64,000 nucleotides of DNA from Hygrocybe punicea (Eukaryota > Basidiomycota > Agaricomycetes > Agaricales > Hygrophoraceae): the NCBI GenBank assembly GCA_963556145.1, contig OY744469.1, positions 2,824,767 to 2,888,766 of the forward strand, given 5' to 3'. Of this stretch, positions 12,140 through 24,700 are shown piece by piece. Each line of letters begins with the position of its first letter. Position 1 is the stretch's first letter. Under the pieces are notes generated by a model that was not told the origin of the DNA, did not search any database, and saw nothing but the letters and a program-made list of their open reading frames with translations. The translations under genes were made by a program, and so were the position numbers.

Positions 12140-12616
12140 CTACAGGGTTCCATAAGGCCCGTGCGTGTGTTGTCTTGCACATAAACCCCGGTACAGCTCT
12201 TGTTCTGCTAGCTCGAAGGACTCGGACCAAAAGGCCTCGACGTTTTCATGCGGAACTTCAATGAAGGGACCGTCTGAACTGGCTTTCGGGGGGGAGACTG
12301 CAGTATCAAGGTTTATCAAGGGTCTGCCTAAACTAACCAAACTTCATCAGAGCCAAATGAAGCCCAGATAGGATATTTTGCATTGATCTCCTGACCACGA
12401 AACGGCAGAACCGGAGCAAAGGTAAGCAGGCACCTCTACACTGCCAGTGGTTTCCTCCCCACAACTGAATGTTAACGTTACTTGACAGACTGAATTTTTG
12501 GAAGCATCTTCAACTGACACAGTTACGACCCAATTGCAGCAAGGAGTCCACTTGCTGTGCTGGACCTTTGAACGTTTGAACACCGAGCCAGGAACAGACT
12601 CGAGAATTTTCAACAA
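12140..12616 (-). CDS. Hypothetical two-exon gene or remnant, unrecognised
   Basis: Two minus-strand ORFs (12347-12616 and 12140-12340) could be joined by one short intron. The upper one begins MLKILESVPGSVFKRSK and is Cys/Ser/Val-rich. The lower one reads DTAVSPPKASSDGPFIEV then HENVEAFWSESFELAEQEL, which has amphipathic, coding-like composition. No family is recognised and no domain motif is visible. It may be a small secreted-type or orphan protein, or a gene relic. Confidence 0.25.
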
Positions 12617-12743
12617 ACAGTTTCAATTCACAGCCCTCAGCGTTATGTGATCGGTTTCATCGGTTGTTTTAGTGACCCATATGAGCGCCTGACTCTATTT
12701 TACATCGAGGCGAGATACCTTCGTTGGTTCCCCCACTACAGCC

Positions 12744-14177
12744 ATGCAATCCGATGATATCCGCAAACTGTCCAACCTCCGCCTCCACGATTTGAAGGAG
12801 GCTGGTCTTGTGTCGCCGCATTCTGCCAGTGCGGACCCGGCAAAATATCATATTCCGATGGCTGAAGTGAAACGGGAGCCTGAACGGTTCGGTGCATCAA
12901 CTTATCGGTCTATAAGTTGGATTTTGGGCTTCAGAGAGCCATTCAGTCTGGTCCTATGTGCGCCCGGATTGACTTTGAGCTCACTTCTATAACTAACTCT
13001 AACTTTACTTCCAGTTGTTGTCTTTGGGGGTGCACTGGTTGGATTTTGCCTTGCCCGCACCATGATGATGAGTCCAGCGAATGTCCGCACCCTGACTCAG
13101 CCCGGTTAGTTTACTGTTCTGAATCTCGTTTCATCTTGAGCAAACCACCATTTCTCCCCAGGCGAATGGTTTTGGTACAGTAAACCATTATTCAAGCCAA
13201 ACATTTTCCTTCACATCTACTTGACCATCAGTACGTTACATATTAACGCCCATATCATAATAAATGTATTCACACCTTTCTGCACCAGTTGGGGGTATCT
13301 TTGCCGTCCTCCAGTTCATTCCGGCCATTCGAAGGGTGAGGTTTCACTTCCTTCTGTGACCATATCATACTCATCAATGAGCAACGTGCTCTTTCAAGAG
13401 GTGGATACTTCTCCATCGCCTCAATGGTTACGGGACTCTTCTGTTAGTAATTGTTGGATCGGTGAGCGGCAGTATCGTCGCCCGCCATGCATTCGGCGGG
13501 GAAATCAACGTCCAGTCCGCGTTTTATACTCTGGGGATCATGATAGTTTCTTCAGCTCTGTTGGGTTATTTCAACGTGAAAAACACGAGGGAACATCGGA
13601 GATGGATGCTGCGTATGCTGTAATTTTCATGTATACGTGCATCATCCCATTAACGCGAATATTTTCTTGCAGGATGTGTGGTTTATCTATCTGTCCCTAT
13701 CACTGCACGCCTTACGATGTTGGCTGCTCGGCAGATCATTACGGACATTGGAACATTTTTTGTTGTACGGGTGATTTTTCTATCTGTTGTTGCCAATTTA
13801 TAACCTCCCATTGTAGGTATGGAGATGCGATGAATACATATTTGCGGTTCAGAACATGACCGCAGTCGAACTGTTGTTCCCCCAATGCGTCCCAAATGAC
13901 ACCCAAGTCTTCCTTGGAGGCGTACACATTGCTGTTCACGCGTCAACCCGCGAACAACCTGTCAACTTCGCATCTGCCGTCAGGTTGACCTTCGGAATGG
14001 CTCTGTGGATTGGAGCGCTGCTACATGTCATTGGTGTTGAGATTTATGTACGTACAGTTTGCGTTTGCAAACTTAACTTTATTGATCCTTTTTTTTTTCC
14101 AGCTTCGAAGAACTGAATCTTCTAATCAAGTTCGGCGCGGGTTTGTTCTTAGGCGCCTTAGCGATGACACTGATTAG
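12744..14177 (+). CDS. DUF2306 multi-pass membrane protein, tandem copy A
   Basis: Starts MQSDDIRKLSNLRLHDLKEA at 12744, and the last exon (LRRTESSNQVRRGFVLRR) ends at TAG 14175-14177. The N-terminal 65 or so residues are soluble, ending SISWILGFREPFSLVLC. They are followed by VVFGGALVGFCLARTMMMSP, EWFWYSKPLFKPNIFLHIYL and VGGIFAVLQFIPAIRR. The core LLHRLNGYGTLLLVIVGSVS, then IVARHAFGGEINVQSAFYTL and NTREHRRWMLR, is the DUF2306 pattern of conserved His/Arg between helices. The C-terminal part carries FASAVRLTFGMALWIGALLH. About eight introns. The closest relative is the neighbouring gene at 15779-17250, with the same exon plan and nearly the same motifs. Function of the family is unknown. All splice joins that I checked keep frame. 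Confidence 0.8.
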
Positions 14178-15778
14178 TCCGGGATTTTGTTGAGCGCTGG
14201 ACCTCCCCTGAGATCCAACGCAGAACGTTGTATTTGTCTTGCGCATCACCTGGAAATATGTCTCACATCATAGGTTGTAGGACTTGTACATGGGTTATCA
14301 TAACAATGTATATCTTGATCTTGGGACCATCGATAGCCAAAAGGGACTGGCAAACCCTTGTGCGATTATGGGGCTAAAAATAACCTCATTCCACACCGTG
14401 CACTGGCGCAGTCATCAGGAAAACGTGGAGACACAGGGATTTCCAGACAGATCTTATCAACAGATAGCTGACTGATATCATGTGATCTAGTGATATATAA
14501 GCTTATCACAATTTAGAACTCTGATAACAATATTGTCATACTATTCCTGTAGCTATCACATTGATATTTTAAGATCAAGTCATGTAATTCTGATAACAAT
14601 ATTGTCACACTATTCCTGTAGCTAACACATTGATATTTTAAGATAAAGTCATGTAATTCTGATAACAATATTGTCACACTATTCCTGTAGCTATCACATT
14701 GATATTCTAAGATCATGTCATGTAATTCTGATGTTAAGATGATGAATTCTTCTCAGAGGTATTGCAAGACTGGAATCATTTTGTATGTGGTGATATATTA
14801 AAATCTATGCATGGTCACACTGTTGAGATTTGGCATTCCATTGGCAAGTAACTATCTTTCTTGTACCTGGAGTCTGTATAAATATGTACACATATGTTGG
14901 CACTATTTGGCTGCACACCTGTGGGTTGAACAAAATACAAAATCTTGTTCATGTCTCAATTTTTCATCCTTACACTTATATTAAGCATTCAAATTGGACA
15001 ATAAGACAATAAGTGAGATAAGATAAACTTCCAAGACCTTGAGATAAGATTAGATAAAATTAATTCTAAGACCTCAAGATAACATCAGATAAATTCCAAG
15101 AAGATTTAACATGAGACCATTATAAGATAAGTGAATGAGAAAGACAATGGTTAAAAGGCAGAATTTTTTCCCCTCCTATTAGTCAATAACAGATATTCTA
15201 ATATCATTGGTTACCAATGAATACCAGAATTAGTGGTCAAGACATTGTTGGCAACTAATGCTACATTGACATCAATATGCTTGATGTGATGTATTTTCAT
15301 CTAGGTAACCATAAATTATCTGAGTTGACCTGGCTGTCATCATAGTGATACTGGATGTTACTTATGATGTATCAGATCAGGTCTTATAAGACTTTCTCAT
15401 TTCATGTTCAATTTCCTGATGGTGGAGCAGGGGTCTGATAGGCTGCTTGTTTCCATACAACGACTGAACCCTTTAGCATTGCTATACAGACCGAAACTAG
15501 GCTGAACCTTCTTCAATCATTGATGCAAAATACCTTGCATTTGATGTATCGTTGATGAAGGTCAACTTGGAGGTCAATTGCAGAACTCGGAGTCAAGAGC
15601 CAAGCTAGCCAAGAACCGTATAGATCCTGCCAGTGGATTACTAAAAACCGGATCGGTTTCATCTGATATCTGAAGCATAATGATAATCTGGCCAAGTACC
15701 CCGGATTCTGTCGCCCTGAAACCCTATTGGACAGCTGCCAAAAACTCCTTCTCACAGTAGTTTTTGGCTCCGAGCCCC
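14178..15778. other. AT-rich spacer between the DUF2306 paralogues
   Basis: About 1.6 kb with no supported gene. It is distinctly more AT-rich than its neighbours, with a 69-bp minisatellite (14517-14733) and degenerate runs of AGATAA/GATAAGAT around 15010-15130. No TIR, LTR or transposase remnant was recognised. Confidence 0.5.
14517..14733 (+). repeat. 69-bp minisatellite, about 3.1 copies
   Basis: Three consecutive 69-bp units start at 14517, 14586 and 14655, and a fourth is broken off after about ten bases at 14724. Each unit contains CTGATAACAATATTGTCA and CTATTCCTGTAGCTA. The units differ at only a few positions each, so expansion is fairly recent. Confidence 0.9.
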
Positions 15779-17250
15779 ATGATAAAACCAGAAAAGAAGC
15801 GAGATAAGTTGGTTTCTCCTCCGCAGGATATGCAGAACGGTAGCACTGACCTCCACCTCGAAGACTTGAAGCCAGATAATGGTCTTCAGGAGATTCCGAA
15901 CGACTCGGACTCGGAAGCGAAACGGACTCCAGTCCGGTCTATCTACTGGTCTATTAGTCGAATTTTGGGCTTCAGAGAGCCGTACAGTCTTGCCCTCTGT
16001 CCGTGCCGGATCATCCACTTTTGCCCTCGCTGCTGCAACTGACTGCCACGATGCCTTTCAGTTGTCGTCTGTGGGGGTGCACTGGTTGGATTTTGCCTTG
16101 CTCGAACCATGATGATGAGTCCAAAGAACGTGCGCACCCTGACTCAACCAGGTTAGTTTGCACCCGAATATATCGTTTCGTCTGGTCGAAAACCACCATT
16201 TCTTTTCAGGCGAATGGTTCTGGTACAATAAACCATTGTACAAGCCGAATATTTTTCTTCACATCTACCTAACAATCAGTGCGTCACAAATTATTATTAT
16301 CAAATAAGCCAAAAGATGTCCTGACACTTCTTTGTACCAGTTGGGGGTATCTTTGCCATCTTCCAGTTCATTCCGGCGATTCGGAGGGTGAGATTTAACT
16401 TGTTCTGCAAGTTTATCATTTCTCATCGATGAACCGCGTGCTCTTCTAAGAGGTGGATTATTCTCCATCGTATCAACGGTTACGGTACCCTTTTTTGCGT
16501 AATCGTTGGAAACGTTAGTGGCGCTATCGTTGCTCGCCATGCATTTGGTGGAGAAATTAATGTCCAGTCGGGTTTTTATGCTCTTGGGATTATGATCATT
16601 TTTTCTGCACTGTGGGGATATATCAACGTGAAAAACACGAGGGAACATAGGCGGTGGATGTTGCGTACGTTGCAATTTTGATATATGTGCGCCGTCACCA
16701 TCCTCATGCGATACTTCCTTGCAGGATCCGTGGTCTATTTAGGTTCACCTGTCACTTATCGCCTCACAATGATTGCCGCTCGGCAGATCATTACTGATAT
16801 CGGCACATTTTATGCGGTGAGTGTGGTTTTCCCCCTCCTCCTCGTCGCTGACTGATGATCTCCTGTCGTAGATATGGAGATGTGACGAATACATATTTGC
16901 GGTTCAGAACATGACCACAGTCGAACAGATGTTTCCCCAATGCGCTCCAAATGACACCCAGGTCTTCCTCGGAGGCATACACATTGCTGTTCATGCGTCG
17001 ACTAAGGAAGAACCCGTCAACTTTGCATCTGCCGTCAGGGTGACGTTTGGGATGGCTCTGTGGATTGCAGCGCTGTTGCACATCATTGGTGCCGAGCTTT
17101 ATGTACGTACGGAGGGCCCCGATTTTCAAGAAATAAACCTGACCCTGGTCTATTTTTCAGCTTCGGAAGACGGATTCTTTGAATCAAGTTCGGCGCGGGT
17201 TTGTTCTTGGGCGTCTCACTGTCAGAGATGACAAACGCTCATCGACATAA
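15779..17250 (+). CDS. DUF2306 multi-pass membrane protein, tandem copy B
   Basis: Paralogue of the gene at 12744-14177, same strand and exon order. The first ATG at 15779 gives MIKPEKKRDKLVSPPQDMQN. Then come SISRILGFREPYSLALC, a helix with GFCLARTMMMSPKNVRTL, and the core RWIILHRINGYGTLFCVIVG, IVARHAFGGEINVQSGFYAL and NTREHRRWMLR. The end is FASAVRVTFGMALWIAALLH and a last exon LRKTDSLNQVRRGFVLGRL, stopping at 17248-17250. N-termini of the two copies have diverged, while the membrane core is strongly conserved, as expected for an old tandem duplication under selection. Function unknown; membrane location is inferred from the helices. Confidence 0.8.
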
Positions 17251-17904
17251 ATGTTTGCGTTGAATTTCCATTGTATGGCATGTTTTATTTATTGCATCAC
17301 ACTCGAATGTGTACCATCCTCTCTTCGTCAAACTTATACATCGACCTATTTCATGTACTTATTTATATATGTGAGACCCCTAGATTATCGATTACTTCGT
17401 CAGCACAGTCATTTCGTCCATTTCGTTATTCAACAGGATCCTTCTTATGCTCTCATTTCCGATACCGCAACGTATGCCTTAAAGTCCTCAAATCGAGCCT
17501 CAAAGTGTTCGTCCGCGAATCTGAAAAATGTCACCAAAAATTGAAACCATCAGTCCATCATTCCTTAAGAACCCGTCGTCATCCGGAAGTCGGATAGGTC
17601 TATAGAAACAGAAACTTCAATTCAGTCGCAAGACATGTAGAACAATGCCTCGGGGAAGTCCGCTGCGACGGGAATACCGAAAGGTTACCAAGTTGAACGC
17701 AAACAATATCAAGACAAGGGGGGAAAACCCAGAACGCGCCGCCTGTCTGTGTCCCAAAGCCGGGACAAAGGTGCTACTCCACAAGCGGGTCGGGGTCCTC
17801 CCTCACAGCTCGAGAATGTTGTGCGGTATGCAGTCCTCTCGTACAAGAACCTTTCACCATTCTTGCACGAATCTCAGATGTCGTGTGGCAGGGGTTTCGT
17901 TCCT
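17251..17904. other. Intergenic region, nothing recognised
   Basis: Downstream of DUF2306 copy B and downstream of the minus-strand VPS10 relic. Short ORFs on both strands lack family features. The true 3' limit of the relic may extend into this segment. Confidence 0.4.
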
Positions 17905-20148
17905 GTGATAAATACACATTCGTCGTTCTCGTTTCTGAGGTGACTAAATTCACTGTCCAAAGACTCAACTCCCGAACGAATATCGTGATTTGACGGACGA
18001 AGCAAGAAACGTACCATTCAAAATCAGACCACCCGCAAGCGCAATTGCGTACCACCTGTTCCTGGAGGTTTAATCGATTGCCTACAACGCAGGTAGCGTT
18101 ACGAACTCGGCGATGGTATAGAGTCTGAGCAATGAAAGAACCCACTCGCCGTCATGGAGAAAGGCGTGTACCTGTCGGCCAAACAAGCAACCCTCCGTAC
18201 GTGCCTCACTAGGACTCCAAAATTCGAAATCATCGTGGACAGGATCGTCCAAGTTGAGTGTGCCCACAATAACAAATTGTTTAGAACGCACGAAATCAAT
18301 TGGGGTACCAAACTCACATTGTTTATGAATCAAGTCGGAACAGTCTAGGTACACGACAGCAGACCTCGACGAGCAGGGATAATTGCCCACGAGTATGAAC
18401 CTACGACTGTTGTTGGACAATGGTTCGGACACAAATCTTTTCGCTTCCAAATGTGTATTCTCGCCACGTAAGGCCTTCATTGGTGCTGAATACGATGTGA
18501 TCAGTCGGTTATTCGTCGTTCGCCATTACAAGAACCGGAATCTCCAAATGTCCATAAAGGAGCGCCCGTGTGAACTCCTCCCAGGTAAATCCGGCATCGC
18601 GGAAGAGGAAGGTGTCACCTTCAGTGTACCAATTGTTCCCGACCGCCATCATGAGGCCAACGACGGAGGGACTACTATACGTCGCTCGCGGATCTGGTCG
18701 CTCGGTGTATCCATGAACATGCAATGCGCACCTCTTAAGAAACAAAGTTAATCAATAAAATTGATAAAGGCCAACAATCAGCCGTACCGCTTGGTCACAA
18801 GGGTATTCTTGGTGCATAGAATCGTGTCGGGGTGGGACGAGTGGTTTCCAAGAACCTCCTATAATCAATCTGAGTTCATGCAAATATCATATTCGTGCCC
18901 AAACACCTACCATCGTTGTGAGTAATGCGTGTCTGAAGTGTCTTCCTCTTCGTAATGGGTGCCTCGTCTGTGTTCGACACAATGTTTATGAGTGCGATCC
19001 CGTCTAGTCCGATCATCTTCTCAAAATCCACAAGACCTCGCTCGTCCCGGTTAACATTCTCGATGGATAGACCAAAGAAAGTTCCATTCGAATTTGACTT
19101 GAGGATGTTTCCCCAATATGGACTGGGAGCTTCGGACATTGTCATGTGTAGAAAGATAGAATCGGTAGAAGATTCCAGGATAGTGTAGGCCTGTTAAAAA
19201 AGCCATGTAGTGGAAAAGTTTTTCAACGAGAAACCATGACTTACATGAGTTTCAGGGTGCATATTCGGTGGGAACCTCCCTGTTGCAAAGGTCCTGCCGT
19301 CCAAAGATACTTGCAGGTCAAGCGATCCCCTTTGAGGCAGATACTAGAACAACAATGAGTCAATACAATCTTTACCTAACCAAGATTTGCAGTCACCTCC
19401 GCGACAATCAAGTGCTCCGAGAATTTAGTGAATCCTACAACGTGGTCGAATAGCTTTGTCCTGTCCGAAAAGTAGTTTCTTCCTCCAATGAGCTGAAGGG
19501 CATTGATCTCGTTCCTGAACCTCTTCTGCGATCCCTTCTTGTCAAGGTATGACTCGCACAGTATTTGTGCAGGATCAACAGAGAGCTCTTTGTCTTTTGC
19601 CCACGCGCACTTCGCGACATATTTCTCGATGAACGTCCATTTCCGTCCGTTGTTCCTGGAATAGTACGACTCGGCATGGCAGCTCTCCCCTAGACCCGTA
19701 CATCCTTCATCACCCGTCCAAATCAGATTGTCCGAATTTGGGTGGAACTGGAGGACCGGAGTTTGGAAAGTGTTCGGCAATGTGGGCGCGTCCAGTTGAC
19801 TCCAACTGCGCCCTGTGTCCGTCGTGTACCAGAACTTTTTTTTGTTTGTGATGAGGTATGCGCGATCTTTGGTGTATGTGTGGTGATAGAATGCCAAAAA
19901 CTGCTCCTCGGAGTGCAGTTGCTTCCAAGTATATCCCTCGTTGCTCGATTTCCACATCGAATGATCTGCGAGGCGGACGAGAATTGTCTGCAAAATTGGA
20001 CGAATATCAGATCGAGATGGAGACCGCCATCATCCGGTGAGTATATGTTGCCTTCAATATGATCATTGCTGACTTCGGTACCTTCAAAGAAGAAAGTCTC
20101 GTATGATTGACTGTGATGGGTTCGGCTCCCACAATGGAAAAAAGGCAA
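17905..20148 (-). pseudogene. VPS10/sortilin domain relic (frameshifted, truncated)
   Basis: On the minus strand, exons give FFFEGTEVSNDHIEGNIYS, then DHSMWKSSNEGYTWKQL and EEQFLAFYHHTYTKDRAYLI. Then come CTGLGESCHAESYY, the CAWAKD block, LFDHVVGFTKFSEHLIVAE, and LDLQVSLDGRTFATGRFPP. Later parts are [38 protein letters not shown] and DDFEFWSPSEARTEGCLFGR. This is the beta-propeller and cysteine-rich 10CC part of fungal Vps10, the late-Golgi vacuolar sorting receptor. Damage: FGDSGS and LVMANDE lie in different frames; a TAA (18509-18511) separates NDE from PTDHIVFST; a further frame change lies near 18410-18430. There is no convincing signal peptide, second Vps10 domain, membrane segment or tail. 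A full-length gene is expected elsewhere. The relic is head-to-head with the RING gene at 20229. Confidence 0.8.
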
Positions 20149-20228
20149 GGTCCAAGGTCACGTGCACCCTGGACTGAGTCACGTGTACGCAGGTCACTCA
20201 CGCGTCGGCATTCATCAGATTTGCGTTC
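20149..20228. promoter_or_regulatory. Upstream region with two CACGTG E-boxes
   Basis: Perfect CACGTG palindromes lie at 20159-20164 and 20180-20185, 21 bp apart, just upstream of the RING gene start at 20229. CACGTG is the classic bHLH (Cbf1-type) site. Binding is inference only. Confidence 0.4.
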
Positions 20229-21570
20229 ATGGCAAAAGCGCGCTGCGGTATTTGTTTTGAAGATTTTCCAATCACAGAATTTCGTGTTTATTCCTGCGGT
20301 GAGTCATGTTTAGTCCTCGCCCCTTATTTTCCTTGTCTGAATGGTCGCCGACAAGGCCACTGCTTCTGCATCTCGTGCATTTCAAAACACAAGACCAAGA
20401 AAACTACATGTCCACAATGCAGAAAAGTCGTTGGACATGCAGAAGGCCTGCAAATATTCCTCGACGTTATCGACTCCAATAGCGAGAAAGCCGAGCGGGT
20501 TATTGAGGGACTCGGGAGGATGGGCGTGAACACAGAGGCGAAGAGTGTCACCAGAGCAGGAAAGGAGATTGAGAGGGTCATCAAAGACGCATCAAGCTGC
20601 GACAATGAGATCCTTGTGAGTCTTCATATTCTCAACAATTGTATTTCGTTGGACGTCGATATTCCTTAGCGACTCCTCCACAAAGATGTTGAAGAATTCA
20701 AAGATCGAATTGCACCCCTTTTCGAAACTACTCAGAAACAAGCCACTCAAATTTCTCTTCTCCAATCCGAGCTCTCTACAGCCCTCCGTTCCATTACCGA
20801 ACTCACTCCTAAAGCCACGCAAGTGACCGTATTGGAAACTGAAATCCGACGCCTGAAATCCCAGCTGAAGGATACACAACGTGTTACAGATAACGCAGTC
20901 GAGGTGGCTGAGCAGGCCAAAGACGCTACCATGGTGGCCCGACAAGAGAAAGAGCGGTGTTTGGAAATGGCGAAGGAGGACAGGAAGGCCAGAGAAGACG
21001 TGCAGAATGAATTGCGGCAGTTGAAATGTTGGCTCGAAGGCCACCAGCGAGACGTAAGAAAGAAGTCTTCGCTTAATTGCGGCTCCTCTCGCCGGAAAGA
21101 CGCTCACCTTCTACTGATAGGCACGTTTGCACAAGGAAAAAGTCAAGGCTCTAAGAGGAGAGCTCAAGCGGCTCAAGGCTGAGGCACAAGCTCGCACAAG
21201 CTTCGACGAATCATTGCCCGTGGGTGATGAGGAAACACATCATGTTCGTACGCCTTATTGCTACCCGCGTTATAGGCTTCATTGATCATTGACACAGACG
21301 TCACCGAGTTTATTTAACTCAAAAGAATCCAGACTACCTCACCGGTCTTCTCCGCCCCCAATCTCACTCGTAAATATACCGCAGTGCGACTTTGACTGTC
21401 TTCCTACGCGGGGCTTCTCCTCAGACTGGCAACTTCAGGATCACGACTCCAAGAAACGGAAGTGGGGGGCTGGGAAAGCTGTAATAGGATTTCCAATCGA
21501 GTTGGATACAAAGGGCCATGTAAAGGGTAGTGTACAGTTAGGATCGAGGCAACGAGGATTGAATCGTTAA
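20229..21570 (+). CDS. RING-finger coiled-coil protein (putative E3 ubiquitin ligase)
   Basis: Starts MAKARCGICFEDFPITEF at 20229. An intron after YSCG joins to HCFCISCISKHKTKKTTC and PQCRK, completing a C3HC4 RING (CxxC, CGH, CxxC, CPQC) in the first 60 residues. A coiled coil follows (for example VTVLETEIRRLKSQLKDTQ, then EQAKDATMVARQEKERCLEM), and then a basic/serine-rich tail ending SRQRGLNR at 21570. Four or five introns. The plan RING + coiled coil + basic tail is repeated by the gene at 32083-32947. A ubiquitin E3 role is inferred from the RING; substrate unknown. Confidence 0.75.
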
Positions 21571-21710
21571 ATAATAAGAAGCGTGGCCTCGAGGACAACT
21601 TGCCGAATTATTTATGTAAAACTAATAATACTGAATTCTTTATAATACTGAATTCTTTGTGTAGTATTTCCGCTCTTCCCCATTCTGCCAAATGCCCTCA
21701 GTCAGCAGCC

Positions 21711-24700
21711 ATGCCCTCCTTGCTGGAAGCCGGCGGTGAACAGCTCACAAAGGCACCTGCCGATGCTGCTCTTTTGCCTCCCCCCGTCGTTCAGCAAACG
21801 GCGATGCCTTCGGGCTGTTGCCAGGGGTCAGGTTTGAATGCCCAGTGGTCGCATATTAAAAGACGGTTAGGGACAGTGACTACCCACTCAACGACCTCCA
21901 TCGCGAGGCCAGCCAGTAAAAGCAACAGTAACCTTACCCACCAAGACGAGGCTCGCGAAGAAAACCAGCAAGTAGATGAAGTAGTGGTAGACCGTGTGTG
22001 GTCGAACGTAACCAAAATGCCCTTGGCTGGTGCTAGTGATAACGAGGCTGACATAGAGAGATCCGTCAGCCATGAATTACCTGTCCGTTCCAGGCATGCG
22101 AGCTTGCAGTCTAGTGTGGACCAGTCCAGCATTGCACGAGTTCGTCACGGTCCGGGACCCCGGGCGTCCTGGGTGCTCTCGTTTGTGCTGCCACGGAGAA
22201 TCTGGCACGCCGTAATGAAATTCTTCAGTTCGTGTTTCTACGACGAGAGGGAGGAGACACGTTATCGACAGGAAAATTGGTGTTTGAGAAAGGTATGTTG
22301 GAACCCGAGTATTCTTCAAGTCCACATAGCTAATCCTCCCGTAAGTCACTGGCATTGTGTGCTTCCTTGTTCCTGACCATCAATTGGATCCTCGGGTGTG
22401 CTTTCATCCAAAAACCTACGGTACTGATGGACGAGATTTTTTACTTTGGAGTGCGTTCAACCTATCTCACAAACCGGCAACAAGCCAACAGTACATGTTA
22501 GATCGCTCCTGTGCTGACGATACCGATATTCTTCATGATAATGTATGATTGGCCCCGTGATCGGCCAATCGTCTATCAAGTATCCATCTGTCTCTCGACC
22601 TGGTCTTGGTATGCACGCGTTCTATAACCCATGAAAATGCTCAAAATCATCTGCGAATCCGGCTAGGTCACTCTATCAGGTTCTCTTTGTGTAAGCATTC
22701 TGCTTGTCCGTTATGCTTGTTTCGTGCTGAGATTGCCTTGAATAGCTTCCTGTGTGGTTTCTACAACCCTGAAGCGAGCAATTTTACTTGCGGAACGAAA
22801 GATTTTTTAACCATGTTCTAGTGAGCCCATCTCATAGTGAATTGGAGCTTGTCTCTTAACTTTGTGACTCACTTGCATGTCAACCTTGTGACCACGAAGC
22901 TACGCCACTGCGCTACCCACCATTGCTCTGTTCGGCCTCAAGATGAATCGCTTCCCAGGGATGATTGGAGCCATCCTCCTGTTAATCCTGTGTGTATCAG
23001 TGATACTTTCCCGGCGTTCTTCGTACGGCTGACACCAACCTCGTACCCGAGGTCGTGTGTTCTTATAGTCCCACTAAAAATTGCCTGGTGTCGAAGTGTG
23101 TTTTCATTCCTCTACGTGTCTACAGCGAATGGCCTGCCTATTAATGTCCCAGATATCATAAATTTCCTGGTGTACTACTCGGCGCTCATTTACCTACATT
23201 ATATGCGTGAAAATGTGGGTTTGTCTCACTGTTCGTTGCATGTTCATGACAAGACGATCTAGGTATTCTCATAAGGGTGAAAGACGTCTGTATACCCTGC
23301 GTGAGCAGCTCAAGATCCAATACAAAGCCACGCAGAAGGCACAGGTCAACGAGCGTAAAGCAGCTGATTCGAAAAGGCGATTGACTTCGTGGGTATTCTC
23401 AACCTCGTGCGTATGAAGGAAGTTGATCATGTTTGGAACGATAGATACGTATTCCATGATGAGTGGTCTTCTTTCTTGGATGTAGAGAAATATGATACGA
23501 GTACTTTTTTTTGCCGTTGATACAAGTGCGTGTCCCGCTAAACACAGCCCGTACGTCGTATACTGTCAACACCAATCGGGTTCAATGTCAACTAATGAAG
23601 ATCTTTCTCGTTTGAGATCAGTTTTGGCGGTGCAAAACATGGAAGCATCTGGTACGGTAGCCAAAGAGCAGCAAATTGAATTTAATGCTTTGGGGGGAAG
23701 TCTCAGCATGATGTCTAAAGGTGACTGTTATATTTTTTTTTGGTATTTTTTTTTCGTTCCTGATTTTTCTTAGTTCTCAACGATGTCCTAGATTTGTGGG
23801 TCTCATTTCATATTGAACCTGGCAAAAGTTGACCCATCTCTTGTTTCCGTCTGGTAGTAATCGCATGGACAGCGGAAAATTGGAGTCTTTATCAAGGGTA
23901 CTCCCTTTATTTTCATTTACTCGTTTAAAAACACTAAGAAGGGGTACAAAGCCATATTCATTCCACCAAGTCATGCGCTCATTATTCATCCCCCTCCGCC
24001 TTGCCACGGATGCGCGTGGTCTGGAGTTTGAATTCAACCTCGATAAGGCCATCGATCAGGTCAGTTTCAGTACTCGTCCGCAGTGTGCGAGTTTGCGCTT
24101 AACAAACTGGTATCAGGTTGCGAGACGGTCCGCATACGAAGCCATGGGCAAAAGCGCGGCTGAAATTGCCAGGCATATGAAGGAACAACCTGACCTAGAA
24201 GGAATTGTTGTCGGAGATGAAACACGCCTGAGACAGATTGTAACAAACTTGGCTAGGTATGCCACGTCCACACATCCTCCTGCCTCCCAGTCCCTTATTT
24301 CTGTGCTGTTTAGCAACGCATGCAAATTCACACCCGCGGGGGGCAAGCTTTCCATCTCTACTAAATTGGTCTTGCCACATCTACCTCCGGATTCGGATCC
24401 AAATCCGGAGAGCAATGGTGATCTAGAGTCGTATGTACGGATGGAAGAGCAGCTCTCGCTGTCGACGCATCGTTTGCACCTTCACAGCCTCACTACCTGG
24501 TCGTTGGAATGGATCGTTGTAAGAATCGAGGTGACAGATACCGGGTATGGAATAAAGCCGGAGGACATGGCGCAGAGTAAATTGTTTTGTAAGTCCAGAT
24601 GTCTTTTTCTGTTGTTATTTATCAATGATTTTTGTAAAGCTGCCTTCAATCAGACCGAGCAGGGGAGGCAACAGGGTTTGTATCTCATTTTTCATTGGTT

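Larger units (their letters stand above)
11475..12743. other. Intergenic region with a 21-bp direct repeat and weak coding signal
   Basis: Upstream of two divergently transcribed genes. It contains the identical 21-bp repeats at 11794-11814 and 11935-11955, an adaptor-like 14-mer at about 11915-11928, and a weak minus-strand coding candidate at 12140-12616. Otherwise I see nothing recognisable. Confidence 0.4.
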
